In this document: one piece after another, positions 25,419 through 33,856 of the stretch
Numbering within the stretch: the stretch's first letter is position 1
Layout: every line of letters begins with the position of its first letter
Assembly: GCF_900114485.1 (NCBI RefSeq)
Contig: NZ_FOTF01000014.1
Span: forward strand, 1-64,000
Source: Loktanella salsilacus
GTDB taxonomy: Bacteria; Pseudomonadota; Alphaproteobacteria; Rhodobacterales; Rhodobacteraceae
Length of the DNA: 64,000 nt
Reading direction: 5' to 3'
Program-made: the position numbers and the translations under genes
Notes under the pieces: model-generated
What the model saw: only the letters and a program-made list of their open reading frames with translations
What the model was told of the DNA's origin: nothing
Database searches by the model: none

Positions 25419-27377
25419 TCATTCCGCAGCCATTCGGCGACGCGCGGTGACGACGGCATCACAGATCACCAAAGTCGCCTTGATCGCGCCCTTGCGGCCG
25501 TCTTCATAAGTGACCTCAGTCTCGGTGTAGATTTCGGGCGATCCGTCATAAAGCGCGGCGATCAGGTCGGCGAATTTGTCGCCCACAACGGCGCGGCGCA
25601 CCTTGCGGGACCGAGTCATTTCGCCGTCGTCAGCGTCTAGTTCTTTGTGCAGCACAAGGAATCGGTGGATCTGGCAACCCGCCAGCATTGGATCATCCGC
25701 GATGCTGGCGTTCACATCATTCACATGGCTTGCGACCAGTTCCAGAACCTGAGGATGCTGGGACAGTTCCTGATAGGACGAATAGGCGATGTTGTTCCGC
25801 TCTGCCCAGTTGCCCACCGCGGTCAGGTCAATATTGATGAACGCGGTGCAGCGATCGCGGCCCGCGCCAAAGACGACGGCCTCCAGGATGTTGGGATAGA
25901 ACTTCAGCTTATTCTCGACGTACTTGGGCGCGAACATTGCGCCGTCGGCCATTTTGCCCACGTCCTTGGCACGGTCGATGATGCGCAGATGGCCGGTGCT
26001 TTCCTCGATGAAGCCAGCGTCGCCCGTGGCGACCCAGCCTTCGGGGTCCTTGGTCGACGCGGTGCTTTCGGGGTTCTTGTAATATTCCACGAAGGTGCCA
26101 GAGGACCGATAGAAGACTTCCCCATTATCCGAGATCCGCAGTTCGACCCCCGGCGACGGCACGCCGACCGTGTCGGACCGGACTTCGCCGTCAGGTTGCT
26201 GAGTGATGAAAACGGTTGCTTCGGTCTGACCGTAAAGCTGTTTGAGGTTGATACCGAGGCTGCGATAGAAATCGAAAATCTCGGGGCCAATCGCTTCACC
26301 TGCGGTGTAGCCGACGCGCACGCGGGATAGGCCAAGGGTGTTTTTCAGCGGACCATAGATCAGCAGATTGCCAAGGCCGTAACGGATGCGGTCCATCAGG
26401 CCGACGGGCTTGCCGTCCAGCAGATCAGGGCCGACGCGGCGGGCGATGGCCATGTAATGATCGAACAGACGCTTCTTGATCTTGCTCGCGTCTTCCATGC
26501 GGATCATCACGGTCGTCAGCTGCGTTTCAAACACGCGGGGCGGGGCAAAGAAATAGGTCGGCCCAATTTCGCGCAGGTCGGTCAGCATAGTGTCGGCGCT
26601 TTCGGGGCAATTCACGCAGAACCCCGTCCACATCGCCTGACCCAAGGAAAAGATGAAATCGCCAACCCAAGCCATCGGCAGATAAGCAAGCACCTCGTCG
26701 CCCGCACGCAGATGATCAAATTCAGAGGAATTCTTGGATGTCTCGATAACATTGCGGTTCGACAGCACGACGCCCTTGGGGCGCCCGGTCGTGCCAGAAG
26801 TGTAAAGCATCACGCAGGTGTCGTCATAGGTGCGCGCGTCGGTCCGGGCCTGCATTTCAGCCTTGCGGCTTGATGCGCGGCCACGCTCTTGCACGTCGGC
26901 ATAGGACGTCATGACGTTGTGATCATAACGGCGCAGCCCGCGCCCATCGAGGTAAATGATATGTTCCAGCGTGATCTTGTCAGTGCTGGCATCGGTCAGC
27001 TTGTCGACCTGCTCCTGATCGCCAACGACAGCAAATCGCGCACCGGAATGTTCCAGCGCATAGGCGATCTCTTCCACCGCGGCTTCTTGATACAGGGGCA
27101 CCGGAATGCAGCCGATTTTCTGCGCGGCAACCATGGCCCAATAAAGGGCCGGACGGTTGCGGCCTGAAACGGCGATATGATCGCCGATATTGGCCCCCAT
27201 CTCGAGCAGGCCAAGGGCCAGCGCGTCGATTTCGGCCGCAGCCTCTGACCAGGTCCAGCTTTGCCAGATCCCGAATTCTTTTTCACGATATGCCGCCTTG
27301 CTGCCATGTTGCGCGACGTTGCGCGCTAGCAGATGCGGAATAGAAACAGGTGCAGCGCCAGACGCAGCAGATGCCAT
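25419..27377 (-). CDS. Long-chain fatty-acid/acyl-CoA ligase (AMP-forming)
   Basis: A 652-residue adenylate-forming enzyme of the long-chain acyl-CoA synthetase group. The P-loop-like AMP motif is MLYTSGTTGRPKGVV near residue 195, followed by QLYGQTEATVFITQ (A5 motif), WVATGDAGFI (A7) and IDRAKDVGKMADG (A8); the larger size matches the LC-FACS type with a long C-terminal domain. It is the first gene of the operon with five transporter genes and a second ligase, so it probably activates the imported acid to its CoA thioester. The substrate cannot be read. No signal peptide, so cytoplasmic or peripheral. Confidence 0.88.
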   Translation of the reverse strand: MASAASGAAPVSIPHLLARNVAQHGSKAAYREKEFGIWQSWTWSEAAAEIDALALGLLEMGANIGDHIAVSGRNRPALYWAMVAAQKIGCIPVPLYQEAAVEEIAYALEHSGARFAVVGDQEQVDKLTDASTDKITLEHIIYLDGRGLRRYDHNVMTSYADVQERGRASSRKAEMQARTDARTYDDTCVMLYTSGTTGRPKGVVLSNRNVIETSKNSSEFDHLRAGDEVLAYLPMAWVGDFIFSLGQAMWTGFCVNCPESADTMLTDLREIGPTYFFAPPRVFETQLTTVMIRMEDASKIKKRLFDHYMAIARRVGPDLLDGKPVGLMDRIRYGLGNLLIYGPLKNTLGLSRVRVGYTAGEAIGPEIFDFYRSLGINLKQLYGQTEATVFITQQPDGEVRSDTVGVPSPGVELRISDNGEVFYRSSGTFVEYYKNPESTASTKDPEGWVATGDAGFIEESTGHLRIIDRAKDVGKMADGAMFAPKYVENKLKFYPNILEAVVFGAGRDRCTAFINIDLTAVGNWAERNNIAYSSYQELSQHPQVLELVASHVNDVNASIADDPMLAGCQIHRFLVLHKELDADDGEMTRSRKVRRAVVGDKFADLIAALYDGSPEIYTETEVTYEDGRKGAIKATLVICDAVVTARRRMAAE

Positions 27378-27532
27378 GGATTCCCCTCCCTCGGTTCGGG
27401 TTTGCCCAAACCGTCAATGCAACGCCTCCCCGCGCCGCATCTTCATCACCATACTGAGAGGTCAAATGCCCTGCGTCAAATATTTTATGAACGGTTGTTC
27501 ATTTCTTTCAAAAACAGACCCGCAAACGAAAT

Positions 27533-27558
27533 CGGGCGGTGGCTTTCGCCACCGCCCG
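27533..27558 (-). terminator. Rho-independent terminator of the DUF481 gene
   Basis: A perfect 11-bp stem CGGGCGGTGGC/GCCACCGCCCG closes a four-base loop and is followed on the minus strand by ATTTCGTTT. It lies about 35 bases after the stop of the outer-membrane protein gene and isolates it from the ligase operon. Confidence 0.85.
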
Positions 27559-27592
27559 TCTTCAGCAATATCTTGGAATGCAATCCGAAGTA

Positions 27593-28456
27593 TTAGTTGA
27601 AGTTGTAAACGACTGCCACACCCAGAGTGTTGGATGCGTCGCCGAAGGAGTCATCGACTGCGTCGTCAAAGGACGTGGACAGCGACGTGCGCAGCGACAG
27701 GGAGTTTGTCATTGCAACGTTCAGTGCCAAGTCGTTGGTCAGCAGGGTCGAAGTTTCCGAGTAGATCACGTCGGTGTCGTTGGTGACGTAGGACGTGGCG
27801 CTCAGCGAACGGTAGTAGTTGGACGAGATCGACGCAGCAACTTCGGAGTTGTCGTCGCCTGCAACGGTCTCGGTGTAACGGTAGCCGGGGCCTGCCTGGA
27901 TGGACCACTGGCTGGTTGCATCGTTCAGGATACGGTAGCCAAGGCCTGCACCAACGAACACGTCGATGTAGTTGTCGTCCAGGTTCTCAGCAGCGCGGTC
28001 TTGGGACGCGTCCAGCTTGGCGTAGCCAAAGTACTTTGGGCCGAAATCGCGGCGGTAGTCAGCGCCCAGCAGCAGCTGGTTCTGCGACTCGTCGCCGTTG
28101 TCTTCGGAGTAGTTGTAGGCTGCGGTCACGTCGATGCCGTTCACGCCGTCGAATGTGCCGTAACGCAGGCCCAGGCCGACGTTTGCATTGTCGTCGCCGG
28201 TGCCTTCAGCGGAACCGTTGTCGTCATTGTAAGCGGTGGCGCGCAGTGCGACCGAACCGTACGAACCAACAACGCGGCCTTCGTTGCCAAAACGGCCAAC
28301 GTCACGCTCTGCATCGTCAGCGATCTGCTCTTGCAGGTCGTCGAACTGGTCTGCAGCGGCGTCTTCGTTGCTGAAGGTGGTGGTTTGTGCGACGGCAGCG
28401 CCGGCAATCGTAGCTGCAGCAGCGGCAACGACGAAGATGTTGACTGTCTTGGTCAT
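27593..28456 (-). CDS. DUF481-type outer-membrane beta-barrel protein
   Basis: A 287-residue exported protein: signal peptide MTKTVNIFVVAAAAATIAGAAVAQ, an acidic helical segment, then alternating amphipathic strands ending in the C-terminal aromatic/Asn pattern GVAVVYNFN expected of an outer-membrane barrel. It matches the DUF481 (YdiY-like) family of unknown function. Its composition is very rich in Asp, Asn, Ser and Tyr, and the codon usage is strongly biased (GCG, GTC, GAC), as in highly expressed genes. AAGGA precedes the ATG. It has its own terminator and an inverted repeat upstream, so it appears to be a separate transcript. Confidence 0.78.
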   Translation of the reverse strand: MTKTVNIFVVAAAAATIAGAAVAQTTTFSNEDAAADQFDDLQEQIADDAERDVGRFGNEGRVVGSYGSVALRATAYNDDNGSAEGTGDDNANVGLGLRYGTFDGVNGIDVTAAYNYSEDNGDESQNQLLLGADYRRDFGPKYFGYAKLDASQDRAAENLDDNYIDVFVGAGLGYRILNDATSQWSIQAGPGYRYTETVAGDDNSEVAASISSNYYRSLSATSYVTNDTDVIYSETSTLLTNDLALNVAMTNSLSLRTSLSTSFDDAVDDSFGDASNTLGVAVVYNFN

Positions 28457-28591
28457 GGCGAAATCCTTATTCTGTGGTCCCGCAGCACTGCGGGTGTGAC
28501 TGCTAAATGCGCTGCACCCTGCAAAAGTTCGAGATCCCTTGCTCATTTTGCTGCTGTGCAGCAAGGATTGTATGGTTTTTGTGACATGCGC

Positions 28592-28623
28592 TAAAATCAG
28601 CGCATGCTAGCGCGCTGATTTTA
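28592..28623. promoter_or_regulatory. Perfect 12-bp inverted repeat upstream of the DUF481 gene
   Basis: The arms TAAAATCAGCGC and GCGCTGATTTTA are perfectly complementary and separated by eight bases. It lies 136 bases upstream of the DUF481 start and about 80 bases after the formate dehydrogenase stop. A second perfect palindrome, CACGGGCCCGTG, sits at 28641-28652. They could be a terminator for the formate dehydrogenase message or a regulator-binding site; the sequence cannot decide. Confidence 0.5.
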
Positions 28624-28702
28624 AACGAAATAAAAATTATCACGGGCCCGTGTTCAAAATAATCAACGCGGACTCTTGAATGTGATGGAACCTGATCGGG
28701 CG

Positions 28703-31480
28703 TTACAACACGTTTTCAGCCGTTTGAATCGCTGTGACGCGGACCGCTGCGTACTTAAACTCTGGTATTTTGCCAAAAGGATCAACCGCAGGGTTCGTCA
28801 GAAGGTTAGCGGCGGCTTCGACAAAGGCAAAGGGTAAAAACACCATATCAGCCGCAACAGCGCGATCTGCCCGTGCCATGATCCGAATGGATCCGCGCCT
28901 CGTCGTCAGTTCCACCAGATCACCGGGGGCTACGCCAAGGCGGCGCAGTGTGTCAGGATGCAGGGAACAGTTCGCCTCAGGCTCGACCGCGTCCAGCACA
29001 GTGGCACGGCGCGTCATTGATCCCGTGTGCCAATGTTCCAACTGGCGGCCGGTGGTCAGCACCATCGGATAGTCGGCATCCGGCTCTTCTGCCGGAGCGA
29101 TGACATTGGCAGGCGTGAACTTTGCGCGGCCGCCGTCGCGGGGAAAGCCGTTCGCGAACATGATCGGCTGACCGGGATCGGTGGGCGACAGCGACGGATA
29201 GGTTACAGCGCCGCGTTCCAACCGGTCCCACGTGATGTTGTCCAGCGACGGCATCGTCCCCGCCATTTCGTCATAGACTTGGCGCGGATGGTCATAGGTC
29301 CAATCAAGGCCCAGCCGCTGCGCCAGATCGGTGATGATGACCCAATCCTCGCGCGCATCACCCGGCGGCGGCACGGCAGGGCGACCCATCTGCACTTGGC
29401 GGTTCGTATTGGTGACTGTGCCGGTCTTTTCGGCAAAGGCGCTGGCGGGCAGGATCACATCGGCAAAGTTCGCGGTTTCCGTCAAAAAGATGTCCTGCAC
29501 GACCAGACAGTCCAGCTTGGCCAGCGCCGCGCGGGCGTGATCTAGGTCAGGGTCCGACATCGCAGGGTTTTCGCCAAGGATGTACATCCCCTTGATCTGG
29601 CCCTCGTGGACGGCGTCCAGAATCTCGGTCACGGTCAGACCCTTTTGCGGATCAATCGGTGTGCCGCCCCAGACCTGTTCAAAATTCGCGCGGATGTCAG
29701 CGCTGGTGACAGACTGATAATCCGGCAGGAACATCGGGATCATACCGGCGTCAGAGGCACCCTGCACATTGTTCTGCCCGCGCAGCGGATGCAGGCCAGT
29801 CCCCGGCCGCCCGATCTGCCCGGTCATGAGCGCAAGGCTGATCAAGCACCGCGCATTATCGGTGCCATAGGTGTGCTGGCTGACGCCCATTCCCCAGAAA
29901 ATCATCCCCGCATTGGCCCCGGCAAAGGTGCGGGCCACATCGCGCAACATGTCTGCGTCGATGCCGCAAATCGCGGCCATGCTTTCCGGATCATAGGCTT
30001 GCAGATGTGCCTGCTCTGCCGCCCAGTTTTCGGTGTAGCCTTCGATATATTGGCGGTCGAACAACCCTTCGGTGACGATCACGTTGCAGATCGCGTTCAG
30101 CATGGCCACATCGGTGCCCGGTTTGAACTGCAACATATGGGATGCAAACCGCTTCAGCGCCTGCCCGCGCGGGTCCATGACAATCAGCTTGCCGCCGCGC
30201 TGGGTGAACTGCTTGAAATAGGTCGCGGCAACGGGATGGTTTTCAATCGGATTGGCCCCGATGACGATGGCCACATCCGCATTCTCGATCTCGTTAAAGG
30301 TCGCAGTCACAGCGCCAGAGCCGACATTTTCCATCAGCGCGGCCACAGATGACGCATGGCACAGCCGGGTGCAATGATCGACGTTGTTGTGACCAAAGCC
30401 CTGACGGATCAGCTTTTGGAACAGATACGCCTCTTCATTGGTGCATTTCGCACTGCCAAAGCCTGCGACAGCCGTACCGCCATGTGCGGCGCGCAAGCCG
30501 CCCAGACCGCCAGCGGCGACGCTCATCGCCTCTTCCCACGTGGCCTCTCGAAACACATCGCCCCAATTGCCTGGATCAACGTTCAGCCCCTTCGCGGGCG
30601 CATCAATCCGGCGGATCAGCGGCTTAGTCAGGCGGTGCGGGTGGTGGATATAGTCAAAGCCAAAGCGCCCTTTGACGCAAAGCCGCCCCTCGTTCGCGGG
30701 ACCGTCCAACCCGTCCACATATTTAACCCGTCCATCCTTGACCTTCAGGCTGATCTGGCAGCCGACGCCGCAGAAGGGGCAAACGCTGGCGATCTCTTCA
30801 TCGAAATCCGCGCTATCGCCAACCTGCGCCGCGTCCAGCACGGATGCCTCCATCAGCGCACCGGTCGGGCAGGCCTGCACACATTCGCCGCAAGCCACGC
30901 AAGTGCTGTCGCCCATGGGATCATCCAGATCGAATACCGGATAGGCATCCGCCCCGCGTCCCGCCATGCCGATCACGTCGTTCACCTGAACCTCTCGGCA
31001 GGCACGCACACACAGGTTGCACTGAATACAGGCATCAAGATTGACGCGCATCGCGACATGGCTGGAATCCAGCAGCGGAACATGCACCGCATCCTTTGGC
31101 GCAAAGCGGCTGCCAGCAACGCCGACGCGATCCGCCATATCCCACATATGGCTCGACTGATCATGCGCGACGTCCCGCGCCGGCTGGTCGGCCAGTAACA
31201 GCTCCATCACCATCGCCCGTGCCTGCACTTCGCGCGGCTTGTCAGTCGTCACGACCATGCCGTCCGAAGGCACCCGCACACAAGACGCAGCCAAAGTCCG
31301 CTCGCCTTCAATCGCGACCATGCAGGCGCGGCAATTTCCGTCAGGACGATAGCTTTTGGCGTCCTTGAAGCACAGATGCGGGATCACCAGGCCGCGCCCA
31401 TGCGCCACTTCCCAGATCGTCTCGCCCAGGCGGGCCTGCACAGTTTCGCCGTCCAGCGTGAATGTAATGGTCTCGGTCAT
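28703..31480 (-). CDS. Formate dehydrogenase, molybdopterin alpha subunit
   Basis: A 925-residue soluble Mo/W-bis-MGD enzyme subunit of the NAD-linked FdsA/FdhF type, oxidising formate to carbon dioxide. In order: a [2Fe-2S] domain (Cys37, Cys50, Cys53, Cys67), a His/Cys region, two [4Fe-4S] motifs (CIQCNLCVRAC and CVACGECVQACP), the cluster motif CPFCGVGCQ of the catalytic domain, and the metal-ligand Cys in RLCHASSVAAL, Cys rather than selenocysteine. The C-terminal molydopterin-dinucleotide domain follows (VLTTGRQLEHWHTGSMT). No beta or gamma subunit, FdhD or moco gene is adjacent, which is unusual for an enzyme needing an electron-transfer partner. Confidence 0.93.
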   Translation of the reverse strand: MTETITFTLDGETVQARLGETIWEVAHGRGLVIPHLCFKDAKSYRPDGNCRACMVAIEGERTLAASCVRVPSDGMVVTTDKPREVQARAMVMELLLADQPARDVAHDQSSHMWDMADRVGVAGSRFAPKDAVHVPLLDSSHVAMRVNLDACIQCNLCVRACREVQVNDVIGMAGRGADAYPVFDLDDPMGDSTCVACGECVQACPTGALMEASVLDAAQVGDSADFDEEIASVCPFCGVGCQISLKVKDGRVKYVDGLDGPANEGRLCVKGRFGFDYIHHPHRLTKPLIRRIDAPAKGLNVDPGNWGDVFREATWEEAMSVAAGGLGGLRAAHGGTAVAGFGSAKCTNEEAYLFQKLIRQGFGHNNVDHCTRLCHASSVAALMENVGSGAVTATFNEIENADVAIVIGANPIENHPVAATYFKQFTQRGGKLIVMDPRGQALKRFASHMLQFKPGTDVAMLNAICNVIVTEGLFDRQYIEGYTENWAAEQAHLQAYDPESMAAICGIDADMLRDVARTFAGANAGMIFWGMGVSQHTYGTDNARCLISLALMTGQIGRPGTGLHPLRGQNNVQGASDAGMIPMFLPDYQSVTSADIRANFEQVWGGTPIDPQKGLTVTEILDAVHEGQIKGMYILGENPAMSDPDLDHARAALAKLDCLVVQDIFLTETANFADVILPASAFAEKTGTVTNTNRQVQMGRPAVPPPGDAREDWVIITDLAQRLGLDWTYDHPRQVYDEMAGTMPSLDNITWDRLERGAVTYPSLSPTDPGQPIMFANGFPRDGGRAKFTPANVIAPAEEPDADYPMVLTTGRQLEHWHTGSMTRRATVLDAVEPEANCSLHPDTLRRLGVAPGDLVELTTRRGSIRIMARADRAVAADMVFLPFAFVEAAANLLTNPAVDPFGKIPEFKYAAVRVTAIQTAENVL

Positions 31481-31590
31481 GGCGTCCTGCTCCCCCGCTT
31501 ACCCCAAGACCTAGCGCACCTGCGCCCCCGCGTCATCAAACACACGCGACCCTCGGCCTGCATTTCGCGGCACCGGGCCCAATGACACCC

Positions 31591-31624
31591 TTTCATCTTG
31601 CCAAATAAACTCCCGCCGGAGGCA
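31591..31624 (-). repeat. Dispersed intergenic element, copy F
   Basis: On the minus strand: TGCCTCCGGCGGGAG, then TTTATTTGGC and AAGATGAAA. It lies between the end of yaaA and the start of the formate dehydrogenase gene. The tail is a little degenerate compared with copies A to E. Confidence 0.55.
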
Positions 31625-31644
31625 TCCACCCTGCCAGAAATCGC

Positions 31645-32415
31645 TTAGCTTGGATAATCACGCACAAAGGCCCAGCTGTCGCCCTCCGACAAGTCCGGAT
31701 CAAAGCGATACCCACCGGTGCCGAAATCCTTGATCCCGTCAGGCGCGGTGACACGCTGCGTGACCATAAACCGCGCCATCGCACCGCGGGCGCGCTTGGC
31801 AAAGAAGGACACAACGCGCGGCCGTCCCTCTTTCACCTCTAGAAACTGCGGGGTGATCACGCGCAATTTCAGCGCCTTGCGGTCCACCGCACCAAAGTAT
31901 TCCTGACTGGCACAATTCACCAAGACATCTGTCCCGGCCTCATCGGCCCGCGCATTCAGCGCTTTGGCGATGCTGTCGCCCCAATAGTCATAAAGGTTCG
32001 CGCCGCGGCGGGTTTTCAGCCGCGATCCCATCTCGAGCCGGTAGGGCTGGATGCCATCCAAAGGCCGCAGCACGCCGTAAAGCCCCGACAGGATACAAAG
32101 CCGCTCTTGCGCGGCCCCGATATCCTCGGGTTCCAGCGATGTCGCATCCAGACCGGTATAGGTGTCGCCGTCGAACAGCCAAGCGGCAGGCTTTATAGCC
32201 TCTGGCGCGGGGTCGGCGCTAAAGGCTTTGAACCGGTCGCGGTTCAGCTTGGCCAGATCCTCTGACAACTTCATCAGGCTCCGCAGCTCTGCCAAGGTCA
32301 GCCCGCGCATGGTTTTCGCCAGCCGCACGGCGTCATCGGCGAACAGGGGCTGGGTCGGCGCGTGGCCCACGGGGGACAGGTCCAGCGATTTGGCGGGCGA
32401 GATGGTGACGAGCAT
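31645..32415 (-). CDS. yaaA: Peroxide stress resistance protein YaaA
   Basis: A 256-residue protein of the YaaA/DUF328 family. The family N-terminus MLVTISPAKSLDL, the central AWLFDGDTYTGLDA, the segment LCILSGLYGVLRPLDGIQPYRLEMG and ALVNCASQEYF-like LVNCASQEYFGAV are all present. In E. coli YaaA is induced by OxyR and lowers free intracellular iron during peroxide stress, protecting DNA. It is monocistronic here, downstream of the WYL regulator gene on the same strand. Length is normal for the family. Confidence 0.92.
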   Translation of the reverse strand: MLVTISPAKSLDLSPVGHAPTQPLFADDAVRLAKTMRGLTLAELRSLMKLSEDLAKLNRDRFKAFSADPAPEAIKPAAWLFDGDTYTGLDATSLEPEDIGAAQERLCILSGLYGVLRPLDGIQPYRLEMGSRLKTRRGANLYDYWGDSIAKALNARADEAGTDVLVNCASQEYFGAVDRKALKLRVITPQFLEVKEGRPRVVSFFAKRARGAMARFMVTQRVTAPDGIKDFGTGGYRFDPDLSEGDSWAFVRDYPS

Positions 32416-32488
32416 GGGGCCTCCGGGCAGGTTTGGCTATGTTCTAGCACTCCAGCGGGCGGATACCACCCGGCACCGATGTCGCAGG

Positions 32489-33178
32489 TCAGTGGCGATT
32501 GGTCGTCATCTGCGCCACATAGTCCCGCAGCATCCCGGCACGCCGCGGACGAAAGCTGTCATCGGTCAAGGCCGCGCTGGTGATGCGGTCGGCCATGAAC
32601 TTGCGAAAATCCTGCCGCAAGACGCACCACGCCAGCACCATGATGCCGCGATCAAGATAGACCATCGCCAGCGGCAAAATCCGCCGGTCCGACGCAGCCC
32701 CCGTGGCATCGACATAGGCGATACCCAGCGCCAGTTCGTCCCAACAGGCGCGGCGGATCAGCGACAGATCGGCGGCGGGCTGGGGCGGGCGTTCAACCCG
32801 CCGCACCATGATGGCGGCATGTTGCGCCTGCCGCTGCATCCTGTCGGGCAAGGTCGCGATAATCTTGCCCAGCGCCGTATCTGCCGCCGCTGACAAAGCC
32901 GGATCGCCGCGATGCTGTGCCTCGGCCAGCCCCAGCACCAGCGCTTCGATTTCCTCTTGGGTGAAGGTCTGCGGCGGCAAGGCGGTGTCTTCGGTCAGGG
33001 TATAGCCATATCCCGGCGCGCCATCGATCAGCGCACCGCCGCGGCGCAGCGTGTCGATGTCCCGGTACAGCGTGCGCGGCGACACCTCGGTCTCTGCCGC
33101 CAGCTGCGCGGCTGTGACCGGCGGCGGCAAGCGCCGCAGCGCGTCGATAAGGCGAAACAGGCGATCAGTGCGGGCCAT
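32489..33178 (-). CDS. WYL-domain transcriptional regulator (YafY-like)
   Basis: A 229-residue regulator with an N-terminal winged-helix domain of the HTH_11 type (residues about 5-60, VTAAQLAAETEVSPRTLYRDIDTLRRGGALI) and a C-terminal WYL-type ligand-sensing domain. The WYL core is diverged, with LAMVYLDRGIMVLAWCVLRQDFRKFMADRI. It is transcribed divergently from a glutathione transferase gene across 75 bases, so it may control that gene and itself. The regulatory ligand cannot be predicted. Confidence 0.85.
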   Translation of the reverse strand: MARTDRLFRLIDALRRLPPPVTAAQLAAETEVSPRTLYRDIDTLRRGGALIDGAPGYGYTLTEDTALPPQTFTQEEIEALVLGLAEAQHRGDPALSAAADTALGKIIATLPDRMQRQAQHAAIMVRRVERPPQPAADLSLIRRACWDELALGIAYVDATGAASDRRILPLAMVYLDRGIMVLAWCVLRQDFRKFMADRITSAALTDDSFRPRRAGMLRDYVAQMTTNRH

Positions 33179-33253
33179 GACGATCCTGACGGAAACTGAC
33201 AGTAGTGCTGCGCTTATAAAGGGCCATCACACAGCACTTGAAAAGGAAAAACC

Positions 33254-33856
33254 ATGCTGACGCTTTATCACGCCCCCTTCACCCGTTCGACCGGCATCAT
33301 CCAACTGTTGATGGCGCTGGACGTGATGGACAAGGTCGATATCCGCATCGTCGATATCGTGAAGCAGGACGGAAGTGGCGCCCCCGACCCGGCCAACCCC
33401 CACCCCGAAGGCAAGGTGCCGTTGCTGGTCCATAACGGCACCGCGATCCGCGAACGCGGCGCGATCATCCAGTATCTGACAGAGCTGTTCCCAAGCCCGC
33501 TTGCCCCTGCCATCGGCGACCCAAATCGCGGCGCTTACCTTGGCTGGCTGGCCTATTATGGTGCCGTCGTGGAACCGGTGATGGTCACAACCTTGCTTGG
33601 CCTGGACCACCCCGGCCTGCACAGCAATTTCCGCGGCACACAAGAAATGAGCGATGCCTTGGTCGCCGCCCTGACCGATCAGCCCTATTTGCTGGGCGAC
33701 ACCTTTTCGGCGGCCGACCTGCTGGTCAGCTCTCCCTTCCAATGGATGCCGACCTTTGCGCCCAAAGCGCAGGTCGTACAGGACTGGCTGGCGCGCTGCC
33801 AGGCCCAGCCCAGCGCGCAGGTGTCGGCCGCGTATGACGCCAAGCTGGCGGCCTAG
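33254..33856 (+). CDS. Glutathione S-transferase family protein
   Basis: A 200-residue cytosolic GST-fold protein: N-terminal thioredoxin-like domain MLTLYHAPFTRSTGI with a Ser/Thr-containing loop, cis-Pro segment EGKVPLLV, and the glutathione-gamma-Glu contact region IRERGAIIQYL, followed by the all-helical C-terminal domain (SAADLLVSSPFQW). It is divergent from the WYL regulator gene and converges with recQ, the two TAG stops sharing the four bases CTAG at 33853-33856. AAAAGGAAAA precedes the ATG. Substrate unknown. Confidence 0.88.
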   Translation: MLTLYHAPFTRSTGIIQLLMALDVMDKVDIRIVDIVKQDGSGAPDPANPHPEGKVPLLVHNGTAIRERGAIIQYLTELFPSPLAPAIGDPNRGAYLGWLAYYGAVVEPVMVTTLLGLDHPGLHSNFRGTQEMSDALVAALTDQPYLLGDTFSAADLLVSSPFQWMPTFAPKAQVVQDWLARCQAQPSAQVSAAYDAKLAA

